This document shows, one piece after another, positions 14,201 to 26,675 of a stretch of 64,000 bases of DNA. Position 1 is the stretch's first letter; each line of letters opens with the position of its first letter. Under the pieces are notes generated by a model, which was not told the DNA's origin, ran no database searches, and was given only the letters and a program-made list of their open reading frames with translations. The position numbers were made by a program, and so were the translations under genes. The DNA lies in contig JAFREQ010000093.1 of assembly GCA_025331565.1 (NCBI GenBank), positions 1,544,501 to 1,608,500 on the forward strand. The letters are read 5' to 3'. This stretch comes from Holacanthus passer. Its lineage: Eukaryota > Chordata > Actinopteri > Pomacanthidae.

Positions 14201-17200
14201 TGAACTTAACAAACAACAAGCTGTAATATGTCGACTGTAAAATGGCTGAAAGACACAGATACAGACAGTGGAAAGAAAGAGGAACATTGGAGACTGTGAA
14301 GCGGAGGGACTGGTCGTGGAATCAATACGATATATCTGATATTTGCAAATAACAATTTATCAGTCGTGTTCTTGCAGAGACCAAACAGAGAAACTGTGGA
14401 CAGAAAATGGAGGAACAAGAAGAGCCATCAGCCTCTTTATATTCTTATGGAGAATTTTTCAGAAATGACCAGGAAACGCTGCATTTCTCTGCCTCGTCGT
14501 GGATGCGACAGCAGGGAAATCCAGCGAGTACGACATCAAAACATGTGAGGAGAAAAAACACTCCCGGTGCTGTCGGACCGCTGCTTTGCTGTCTGAGAGC
14601 AACCGAGCTGCTCAAAAATTCATTCAGGGGCTGCTTGTCAAATCAAAGCACACACACATAACAGGCGAGCGTGTGAAGAAACGGCATCTCTCCCATTTTC
14701 AACGGCCCTGGAAAGAAACTCAAAACTGAAGGAAGCAGCACAATCGGTCCCAGGATGAACGTGGAGGAAAACAGGGAGGCAAAGCAGCAGGAACAGGGAA
14801 CCAATGTTTCCTTGTGACCACTGGACCGAAGCTATATATAGTCCTGCATGAACATTAATAATTTAGCCCGACCAAAGCCCTTAGAACAGGGCCCCTCGCC
14901 CGGCCCTCATCAAATCAATACCTAATTAACCCGAACACGGGCTTAAGGGAAGAGGAAGTGAGACGATGACACCATGGAGAACAACAAGCCAAGTTAAGTT
15001 AACGCCTCAGACCTGACGCTGTTTGTTGTCGTTGCATTCACTGGTTAGCTTTTCCAAAAAGACAAAACCAAAAGCTTCGAGACACAGAATGAGCCTTGAC
15101 ATGAGGGTATCAGGTCATAAAGACTGCAGCTGTGTGAATATGATTGGATGTTACCAGTCAGCTGGACCAATCAGTTGATGTGGGTGAAGCTTGAATTAAA
15201 CAATCAGCTGATCCAAGCTCAGCTTCAGTCTGAATCACAGACTGTATAAAACATGGACGTAGTGTCCGTGACGTCACCCATAGATTTCTGAATAGCAAAA
15301 ATGAAGCAAATCGTAGCGCGCAGCCATCTTGGCAGTGGTGACGTCACCTAACTCCGGTTAAACCAAATATGGACAAAGAGGTGGAGCGAGGGTGGAGCTG
15401 AATGAAGCCTGTTTAATGAAACATGCTCACCGAGCTAGCCGGCTAACCCGGCGGTACCGGCCGGCTAACCCGGTGGTTTCGGCACCGGTTAAGGTACTTT
15501 AATAAGCCTGTGTAACGTTATATGTGAACATTTTAGCCTCCAGCCGATCACAGTCAGTCAGTTTCAGGAGTATAATAAACTTTTAAAATTCTGTTTTAGC
15601 AATAATATGAATATAAATAATAAAGTTTGAGTTCGTGGATCGTCAAATTTTATGTTACTGTTTAGCTTCAATAACCAACTCCAGCTTAACCACTAACAAC
15701 ATCTGGGTAAACATTATTTCTGGAAACATTCAGAAATGAGACGTTAATATTTTGAAGTTACAAAAACTTTATTGTATTTACACCCAGTTCAGTTTAAAAT
15801 TACATAAAATTAGTTAACAAACGTGGAGGGTTTTTATTTTCCAACCTCAAACAGACGCCTTTTATTCTAAAGTATTAACACCATAAACTATAACACTTGT
15901 TATTAGGTTTTGACTTCAGCAGCTTTAATAACTGAAGCTAACAGACGCTCCCGTTAGCATCGTTAGCTTAGCTCAACCTCCACCGTCTCCTCCCGGAGAA
16001 ACACAGTCAACACGGCAGCACAGTCAAACTCCAGCCAACAAGCAGCTCCACAAACACCAGAACAAACTCACCGAGAAAACAGCGCAGACGTCCCGGACAA
16101 AGACCCCGCACAGCCGGCGGCAGCTAGCTGGAGCCCGATGCTAATCCATTAGCATGTTTACTAGTAAAGAAAAAACGGCAGCGCCGACTTCTGGACAGTC
16201 TGTTAGTTAATGAACCGCTCAGCAGCAGAGTTATTGATCCAGTATTTACAGGAACAAATATCCGAAAGACAAAACCAGCACAAACAGCTGAAGTTCAGTG
16301 ACTGAATGAGCTCCGTGTTTGGAGCCGACAGTCAGCAGGCAGCTGTCAATCAAAGTGACGTCACTCTTCATTATGCACAATTTCAGATTTTAAACAAGTG
16401 TGTTATAAAAAAATTCACCCTCGTACAGTTGATGTCATGAAGTAGAAAATCAGCTAAAGAGACTAAAGCCATTTTTTGTACCAGGCTGTAAACATGTTTT
16501 CTTCTGCCGCAAAGTTGGACATTTTAACATGGAGGTCAAATGTAATTGACCCTTTTGGAGCCTGCACCTAGTGTTTATTCGAGGAACTGCAGCTTTTTTC
16601 ACTTCCATGTTGGCTTCATTTTTCAGCACTGGAGGTTCCCGCTTGGTCTGAACTCAGGCCTGTTCTCCGTCTCTTTATGTGCAGGAAGTAAGATGTCAAA
16701 AAGCACAAGTGTTCATGAGATTTCCCTGAGCTTTCTGAAGCCACTTTATTATGTTGTGAGACGTGTGCGCGTGAAACGCTCAGAGGTTCGTTCCCATGTT
16801 GCACTTCACTGTCTTTTTCAACAACAAATATAAAACAGTAAGAAGCAGCCCGAAGGCGTTTACATGTCCATTCCCTTTGTGCTAGGACCTAAAGCAAAAG
16901 TGGACGCTCTGATCCTTCTTTCAGTCTCACAAAAGGACCCAGGCTGCATCACTTCCTCATAAAAACTGAACACAGATTTACAGAAATTCAAACTTCGCCA
17001 ACAGAAGACCAAAAGAAGCTTCACTCAAAAGCTTAGATTCACAAGTGCTGTTCTTTAGGATGATGATTAATTTTCTCTAAAGCTGTAGTGAGATTTTTTT
17101 TCCCTCCAAGTTTGGATGAAGCCCTAAAAATCAATGCTGCATCAGACCTCTTTGATCTTCGCTCTCCAAATTAGCTCCAATTAGCTGTAGTGTTTCCACA

Positions 17201-19552
17201 GAGGCTGCTTTTCTTTTTACAGGTTAAAAATAACATTTTTACTGTCGAATTCTTTGCCCTTTGACCCCGATTATAACCTCCACTCGGTGAAACAAATAAT
17301 CCAGTGACAGCGAGGGCCTTGAAACAGGGACATCACATGACGAGTCAGCAACCAGAAACACTAAAACAGAAATTTCCTGGCAGACAAATCCATTTTTTCC
17401 ACACATGTTCCATGTTTACTGTGATTTGGATTCCACTTTACAGTTTGCGACAGTGGACAGTAGAATGATGTGTACAGTTAATCTTACAGTTGATCTTTTT
17501 TATGTCTGAACATGTTCCTTTGCACGGTCGTCTTTATGAGAGCGGACATTTTGACACACCAGCCACAGGAGGCTGAACAGCAGCACGATCATCTGCCCTG
17601 GACCGACATGCATGTGACACAAATATGAAGATTGAGACGTTTATCATGTCATAGATTTTAGCTGCTTTTGGTTATCTGGACCAACATACAGCCACTAAAG
17701 CAAGTCTGCTTTGTATCAACTATATGAAACAAGGACGGACATAAGCTCGTTCTTGTACAACCCCAATTCCAAAACAGCAAATCATTTAAACCCTATGTTT
17801 AATTGAAAATAGTGCACAGACAATGTATGGAATTGGGACAAAAGTTGGGACAACAAAACACTGGACAGGTTTTGTAATGCTAAAAAGAAGACAGCCGGAG
17901 GAACATCTCAACTAATTAGGTAAAAGTTCTGTATCGATCAAAGCGCAGACTTTTATTCTGAAGGATCCAGGTTAACACTTCCGCCATCACGTGTCCTACA
18001 TTCTTTGAGTGTTGCTGATATAAAGTCAGTTGTTCAATTAATAATTAATGTTTTAATGCTTTAACGTTAGGGCAACATAACTTCCTTAAAATCATATCTA
18101 ATCAGAAACAAGTATTTTCTTTGGCCTTGGCAGGTAAACAAGCAGTAGTTTCCTGCTAATGAGTTTATTACTGTGTAAAGAGTTGTATCAGATTTTCATG
18201 ATAAGCGTCTCAGAATATCTGAAAACAGAAAGGTTTTAATGGTTTAACAAAAACATTATGATTTCACAAAATATTTTGTCCAAACTTGACGTTAACTTGA
18301 TTTTTTTATAACACTAATATGGTAGAATTTAATACTGTAGATGAGCAAATGTACACGGTGTGATAACCTTCAGTGTTCATACCACAGGATTCAGCGAATC
18401 CAGTACACAGCTGCAAACCCAGTTCTGTATATACCAGCACAAAAAAGATGATTCCTGTACATTCTGTGGCCTCGGTAGTTAAAGTGAATCCATTTCTGAA
18501 AGCGCTTCTTCTGTCTTTGGACGCTTCTTTCTTTCATGCAAGGTTCATAACAGCGTTCTCAGATGTCGCCCCAAGGACTGACTGTCTGACTGACCGCTGG
18601 AGAGAAGCGAAGTCCGACCTTGGTGCCTCGGCGAAGCATCGAAGGTCTCGTTTCGAGGCGGCGGAGGACGCGACCGTCAAGAAAGGAAGCAAGAAAGAGT
18701 CACCTCACTGCCGTCAACACAGTTTATCACCAGTCCTTACTGAGCTCCAACTTTTCTGCTATATTTGAAGCCTTTTGTCTTCAAAGGGACATTAATACGT
18801 TCTACATAGAATTAAAGGTAATATAATCGTAGTGCAGATTTAAAATGTGCAAACATGTTCTATTCATTTCTATTTTCAAAACAACAAATGTAGAAAGTAT
18901 GAGCCCTCACTGGTTCATGGTTTGTGTCATGCAATAAAAGTTTCTGTCAATTAAAAACTACAATAAAGAGTTGTATGAAAACAAAACTCCAAATTACTGG
19001 AAAGACAGAAGTAATTTAAACAAGTGAGATGTTTAAGTGTGGAAACAGAAATCAGTTATTCACAAACATCACAGCAAAGGAAAGATCAACCGAATCCTTT
19101 TATACTCTGCAGGAGACAAACTTCGTTTTTTTGTGTCTGTGTGAGAACAAATAGAAATATAAAAGCTTGTTTAAGAAGAGTCACAACCACCTCTGGCAGA
19201 GTGTGTGTGCATTTATGTATGTGCATGTATGTATGAGTGTGTATGTGTGGGTGTGTGTCCTGGGGAATGAGGAGGAAAATGAATAAAGCAAATATGTGCA
19301 TGATTGGCCAAAGGCATGGTAAAACACAGAGACTCAAACAAACTGCAGGAAAACACACACACACACACACACAAAAAGGAAACGCAGCCTAAACGCGGTG
19401 TGTCGATTCAATCTGACGGCTTCTCGGCAAACCAAATCCCTAATCTCATCTCATCTCTCTCTCTCTGAAGTATCCGGTGATGAGCTCAAAGGAGGCTGAT
19501 GTGCGCTGGCAGCTATTTCTGTGACTAACACAACACCATCGCACACACATGT

Positions 19553-19588
<36 letters not shown>

Positions 19589-22500
19589 CTGTTAACGCAG
19601 CAGAAACGCTGTAAAAGCAATCAAAATTGGGCGGCGCCTCCTAAGAAGGTGAACCGACCCGAGAATACACGCCATCGTACCACACATCAAACACTGGGTT
19701 TGGAGGTTTCACATTATGTCGCCTTGGCGTCGAGCCAGTCACACTTTCAACATTTGATCGTGGTCATGGCTCAGGGAAGGGAAGGAGAAAAAAAACTAGG
19801 TCGAGCTTTCTGATTGGTTGACGAATCACCCCCCAACATCAAACAGCAGCACGACGGATGACTGCATGTGTGCAGCAAATCACTCTCCTCTCATGGAAAC
19901 GCATGGCTGATTTTGAAAAGGCAAACGATTGGTCAAGGGAAGTTTGGGTCCCCGTTTCCCCATAATGCACCGGGGCAGGCTCGGACTCGGATGGGCGTGG
20001 TGCTGATCTAAATCCGTACTCCTCTTCTTCACTTTGCTCATCTCCGCAGCCCAGCAGATGTCACAGCAGGAGGAAAGAAAAAAAAAGAATCGGTCCAATT
20101 ACTTGTCTAATTATCTAATTATTTCATTATGTGGTGGAGAGCAGGAAGGAGGACGAAGATGGTCTCTGCGTTTCCTTTCACCCTCTGTGCTCCGTTCCTG
20201 GTGACGACACCTGGAAATATTTCAAAGTATTACCTTTCTGCTCTTCCTGTGTACATTTTACCGCGACTTGCTTCCTCTTCCTCCTTCATTTGACCTCCAA
20301 CACAAACCCCCTCGTTCCCAACTACAGTTTTTGCATGTTCTCTAAATCTGCATCCAGTTCGATGGAGAGAAAAGCGAGAAGAGAAGGAGGTGCAGGCGTA
20401 TGAAAGTGCTAACGAGAAACAAATTGAAAACAATTAAAGGAGAGATGGGGGAGTTTGTGTATTCGCACAAATGAACGAGGACGTCGGGGGTGTTGGTGGG
20501 GGGGGGGCAGCGGTGATTAAAGACGTATTAAAGAATGAGAGTGGTAATTGGTGTATTCTTTTATTTTCTGCCAATTAACTTGCCTGCTTAAGTGGTAAAC
20601 AACAGGGGTGTGACGGAGCAAAAGAGCTGAGAACAGGCTGGATGCTGGACCGGTGTGCAGATGCTGAACTGGGATGAACTGGGACGTATAGGTGCGTTCA
20701 CACTCTGCAGTTTATTTCAGCTGTGGAGTGTTTCAGTGCTGAGGTGAGAACTGGGAACTGAGATGCTCAAACTGAGGATTTGACTGAACCCTGAAGCCTC
20801 CAGTTCAGGGCTGACGTTGTCAAGCTTTAGGTCGAGACCCCGGAGCATTCAGGGTCATGAGGGATTTCTTTAACTGATTTATTCACTATTTGTTTGACTT
20901 AAAACTCAACTCAAATCTCTGCCTATGTAATAAAGGGCTCTAGTTGCTCTGAGCATAAGAATTTGAAACCCTAAAAAACAGCCACCGACCACAAAAGGTG
21001 TTTTATTGCTAGATAGACATGCAGGTTTGCAGCTGAGCAAACAATCCGATTATGACCTGCACAAATTTAGCTGTTTAAGTGTCCTAAACTGGCGAGGCTA
21101 AATCCATCAAGCTTATTTAAAGATAAAGGGACTTGAAATCTGATTTGGTTCGACTCCCCTCTGCTGCCAAAAATCTCCAAACTTGGCAGGATGACGGGCG
21201 ACTAAACATCTGTCCAGCAAAGCGGCTACGACTGAGTCACGTGACTTTTGTTTACAAGCCTTGAACGCCTCGCTCATGGTCGGTTTGAGCCTGAAGAAAT
21301 TCAGCCAGAGGTGCGATCGCACCTTCGGAGTGAGCTTCAGCAAAGGATGGAGGAGAGAGGAGCGGAAAGCAAAGGAGGTGAGGAGGGAGAACGAAGACAA
21401 GGCGGAGGAGAAGAACGTCAAGTGAACCGACTCCCTGGTTTGTGTTGGTTTGGCTGGTTTCCAGTCAAATGCTACTCCTGATTGCTTCTAAACCGCAGAG
21501 GCGGCGCTTGCGGTCAGGCCGGATGCATCAGCACCATCTGGACCAGCGGTTCTCAACCATCTGCCTCTGAGCCCCGAGAACCTACCACCATACATACTGT
21601 GTCTGCAAATTAACTTCATGCTTTACCTGCCAAGAATAAGTTTCACAAGAAAACAAATTTCAGTAGCTCAGTCATACGTCTGTCAGACTCGTCTTCTTTT
21701 TCCTCCCTCTTCACATGGGAGCAACATTTACTTGAAACATATGGAAGACTTGTCAAGACAACTGAAAAACATGCTGCTGGTTTGTTTGGAGCCGTTTACA
21801 TGAGTAACCAGTTCAGAAGAAAAAGATGTATCTTTCACACAAATTTTACATTCATCACAAGATGGTGGCGCTTTGGACCGAGTGAAATGAGTCGAACGCT
21901 GTGACCTCAACATGATGGTTGGTGAAAAGTCCTTTTGGGTGAAAACAACTCCTTAATGAGAGGGATTGAAAGAGACGAGTGAAAATCAAACAAAGCACAC
22001 CCAAACTCAACACTCAAATTACACATCGAAGTGACCCCTTATCATTCAAGCCAACAAAATGAATCTCTTGATTAAGTGTTTGATTAAAAAAACACATCTT
22101 TTTAATATAGCAAAAAGTGTCTTTCACAATTTCACAAAGCCCAAACTTGTTTAATTTTGCCAAGAGTCCAAATCCAAAACGTGTTCCAGGAAAGTCTTTA
22201 CTCGGCTTATTAATGTTTTCATGTCCTTGCTGTGTGAAGCACTTTGTGATAAAAAAGAAATATTCAAAGCGCTAAATAATTAAATGTGATTAACTTGACT
22301 AGACAGGCGATGTGAAATGGGTCAATGTCTCAGTTTTGTTTGCGGTGACTTCATGTATGACTTCTGCACAGCGACACGTGAACTGTGCCGACACAGAGCT
22401 GAAAGATTAAATAATGATTAAAACCTGTTCTATACACGGCTGGATCTTTCATTCTTCTCATTTTAAAGAAAATAATTAGATTTTTATTAGTTTTTGAAGT

Positions 22501-25500
22501 ACTTTGGGACCTTTGCACCAACTCTGCCAACATTTAAAATGTGCATCCTTCCCTCCTTCCCCATGAAAAAGAGGTCTCTCCTTTCTATGGTCAATGCATG
22601 TTCCTTTCCACATGACTGTATAGATCTTTCATTTCGCTACAAGGTCGCAAAAAACGCAGTGAAAAAAGAAAAATGACATAGAAAATGAATGTCATAGAGA
22701 GTTAACAATAACACGAAATGAAATAAATTGTAGACAGTTTTGTGATGCCAGTAACATATTTCTTGCTCTTCAACCTCTCTTTAAATTCTTTCAGGCAGAA
22801 GAACAAATTATTCACAGAGGGAATGAAAGGAATCTAAAATATTAGCTTGCAGCCGGGGGGAAGAAGAATATAAAAGAAAGAGAAAAGGTTTTAAACCGTT
22901 ACTGAGATAGAGACCTTGCCTTTTAAAGACCATCTTGCTTCGCTGCATCAAGAGTCCCCAACAAGACTTAACTGCTTCTAAAGGGCCGTATTTTGTAATT
23001 CAGTGGAAACGGAAACCTTTCAGGATGAAGACAAACGGTCACCCTTCTGGACTGTCGTCCCTCCTAATGGACACCAACAAACCTCCGGTTGACCCTGAAC
23101 ACACCATCCTCAGCACAGCTAAAGGTTAAACCTGGATCCACCTCATTCACCTGCTGCCCAGAGGTTACAACTCCGTCTGATAGAAAAGGTTCTTCATCAG
23201 TTTTGTCGTGATGCAATCTCATATTTAAACGCCAGCAGAAAACAGACTCAAGAACAGGAGAAAGCAGGCAAGATCACAAACAACAAGACCGGCCTCAGAG
23301 GACGTCTTAAAACTGAGCAACAGAAAATAATTACGCCTTGTGTAATTTGCTTTAATGAATGGTGATAAGTATCGGGGAGATAATTGTTTATGTGGGGCAG
23401 CAGAGTCCAGTGAACAGGAGCTCCTTCATTCTTTCAAGCATTCATGAGCTTTTCCTGAAGTCTGTGATTAAAGGGTCACTTCAGCCAAATTTAGCATGAA
23501 CAACATATTTAACAGTGACTTCTGGTGGGATCTGGTTGTGCAGATAGTTTATTTGACCAGGTTTTGAGATTTCTATCTGAGGCCTCGAATGGAGTGTTTT
23601 TAACAACTGCGCTGAATAAATCTATTAAAAAATTCAAGAGCGACATCTCTTCATAGTCTGGGACCTGGATTGATTCAGGGTCCTGCTGAAATGAAATATT
23701 TGTACTGACATGATCTTTCCTCATGGTAAATTCACAGTGCAAATGTCCAACAGACTGTGTCTTGTTCTGAAGTTCTGATCTACTGTCGCCCTCCACAAAC
23801 TGGCCTGTTGTTTTTTCCTAGTTGATGCACAGTGGAGGAAACTTGCTGGTCGTGTTGAAAGAATAATGACAACAGCAAAGAAGGAAAAGGGGCACTTCAC
23901 CAATTTTACACATCAAGTCCAGTTGAATAATGTCTTCTGTGGCACTGGAGGGAGCTCGTCAAAGTCTTTTTGAGACACGATCCTTTTGTTTCATCTGTCT
24001 CTTTTTGAAAGAGACAATATGAAAATGCAACACTAAACTTTCCTTTAACTTGATCAAAACTGGCGACTTAACAAAGCAGCATTAGTTGAGGATCAGGATA
24101 TGTGGGTTGTGTTAGTTCTCATTCATTTAAACTCCAACAGGTTCGTTCGATGACGTCCAAACTTGTGTCAGATTTGGAAAACTGATTACAACCATAGATT
24201 AAAACTCATGCAGTCTGGTTGCTGTTGAATCTTTGGAGTGTAACAAACAAACAAATGAAATGAGTTCCTTCATTGTATCAGAGCAGCATCAGAAATCTCA
24301 GAGAAAGATCTGAAAACCTGCACAAATGAAACCAAAACTATCTTCAGATTCAGATCCAAGTAGAGGTGAGAAAATGTGTTATGTGGTGAATTTGGCTGAA
24401 GAGACACTTTGAAAAGCTTTTGATTTAACTTGTGATGTGACAACTGCAGCTTTTCTGCCTGTTAGAAAGCAGGTACAGCATCGAGACCTGTTTCCACAGA
24501 GGCCGTCGCATCATGGAGGCTTTACAGACCATTGTTTCGGGGCCTGTTGAGTCCAGAGCGTCTGGAGGCTTGGTGTCACGACGACTAGTTGCGGCGCGTG
24601 GCAAAGTTTCAGCGCTGAAAGCAACACTGTGGGAAAGTTCTGTGGCGGTGGCACATGAGTCAACAGGCGCACGCTGAATCTCCTCATTAGCACCAAAGAG
24701 CTGTGAAACCGAAGCCTTTGTCCGCTTCATTATCTCCTAACACGGAGCCTCTGAGCCCAATCTTCCTCTGGTAATTACTATCAAGTTCTTTGCAAAGGGA
24801 GGTGGGGATCTGATGATCTAAATTACCATTTGTTCAAGAAAGTAAAGCATAATGGCTCCACTGTGTAGCAAAAAAACCCTAGAAAAACATCCATGGCACA
24901 AATGAGGCATTCTACTATCAAATGAGAAACATCCGGGCTTGGATGGAAAGCAAACCAGGCTGACATCTATTCTTTGTTATTTGAGCTCAAGTCGCAGTCG
25001 CTGAGTCCTGCACCATTCACAACTTCAACATCATTATGTGGCCAATCAGCAGCTCATTCTCAAACAGGATGAGTTATTTTGGGCTATAACCCGAGTCCAG
25101 TTTGTCCATATCAACGTAAGAACTACGCTGCAGTGATCAAATCACATGACTGCGCCGCAGGTCAGAAATCACCCTCCGTCTGAAAGGTCACAGGTATAAT
25201 CCTCTGTGAGAGCTTTCACAATAAGGCTACAGTGATGCTTTTATTGTGAAACAGCCACAGGAAGTGTTGCGTTTGCAGCAGTCACTCTGCCTGTCCAACA
25301 CTTCGTATCAAGACGAGGATGTTTCAACAAGTAGTGGGCAGATTTTTATGAAATCTGCTGTGGATATTCATGCTCCCCAGAGGTTTTCATTTCAATGACG
25401 CCTTGACTTTTCCTTTATTGCCTAAATGTCCACTTGTACACAAGAAACCAAAATCTAAAAGGAAGTTTAATGTGAACTTAACTGAGACGATTACGGCTCT

Positions 25501-26507
25501 CCAGAGGATAAACCTTCCTAAACTCTCCTCCAGCGTGTCCCACAGGCCGAAATGTTTCATCACTGCTTTTTAAATTCCTTTATATTTTCAATCATTTTTA
25601 AATGTGGAAAACACATGTAGCTTTACTTCCTGGATGATCTCAAAGTTCAACTCTTGATCATTGTGAGTTTTCTTCTGGTGGTGAAAACAAAAAACAAGCT
25701 TTTCCCAGAGATTCAAATCGGCTCGATGTTCTGGTCACAAGTCTGCTTCTCTAAAAATGAGGCTTGAAATCCTCATTTTGCACGTTGATGTCTGTCACAT
25801 GGATCTGAGCTGAACTGCACAGCGAACAAACTCATCAAATGTTTGTCAGAGCTGAATGTTTTTGGGATGTGATCCAAAATTTAATCAGCGATCTGGAAGT
25901 TAAACAAGGAAGGAGGGTTTGATCAGGACTGATTTCACATTTTTAATCTTCCCATGAATCAAAAATTTGTTACCTGTTTCCAGTTTCCAGTGAACTAAAA
26001 TCCTTCAGTGGTGAAAACGGCTCAGAACATGTTTCCATTTATAGAAGGTAGAAAGAAAAATGGAGAGAAAATGCAAAGAAATGCTGCAGATGAGCCAACA
26101 CAACACATGGTTTCAAACAGACAGCAATTACACTAATCTTTGTCATTATTTAAATCAGATTTACATCTTTCTTTGTTTGAACCTTGAGACAAACACGAAA
26201 GAATTTCCAGATTTTCTTGAAAGTGAATGAGCTCTTCTGTATTTACTGCAGTTTATCATTGCCAGCGTCTTTTCATGACAAACTGAAGAAGAGAACAGTA
26301 CAAAAAAATAATTTATAAAATGAGAAAACCTGATTTAGCTACTGGGCATAAAAAATTGCAGGAATGCTCCTTTAAATCAGAGACTGTTCAGGATCAGATT
26401 AAACTACTGACCCTGGTCTGGATTCAACAATCCAACAACACTTCAGCTTATTTTTTAAAAATAATGAGATTTTCATAAGTTCAGAGCTTCAGCCTGAAGA
26501 ATTCAGT

Positions 26508-26548
<41 letters not shown>

Positions 26549-26643
26549 CTAATGAGATTCAGTGACTCACTGTAACATCACACACGCAACTGAGTAAAGA
26601 GCACACAAGCCTGACACACACACACGTTAATACACACACACTA

Positions 26644-26675
<32 letters not shown>

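Larger units (their letters stand above)
16651..26508. other. intron sequence, mostly without recognised features
   Basis: No gene recognised. It holds a CAACCCC-ended element at 17758-17925, a CA tract at 19556-19586, a LINE tail at 22222-22292, and a sequence like a hAT terminus (CAGCGGTTCTCAACC) near 21543. A G-run of about 8-10 lies near 20490-20507. Frames of 100-131 codons at 18373-18768, 21113-21421 and 24425-24730 show no domain I know. Confidence 0.7.

Noticed and set aside
18373..18768. 131-codon plus frame with a basic middle part
   Set aside because: No recognised domain, no splice or promoter support, and an ordinary length for chance frames in 64 kb.
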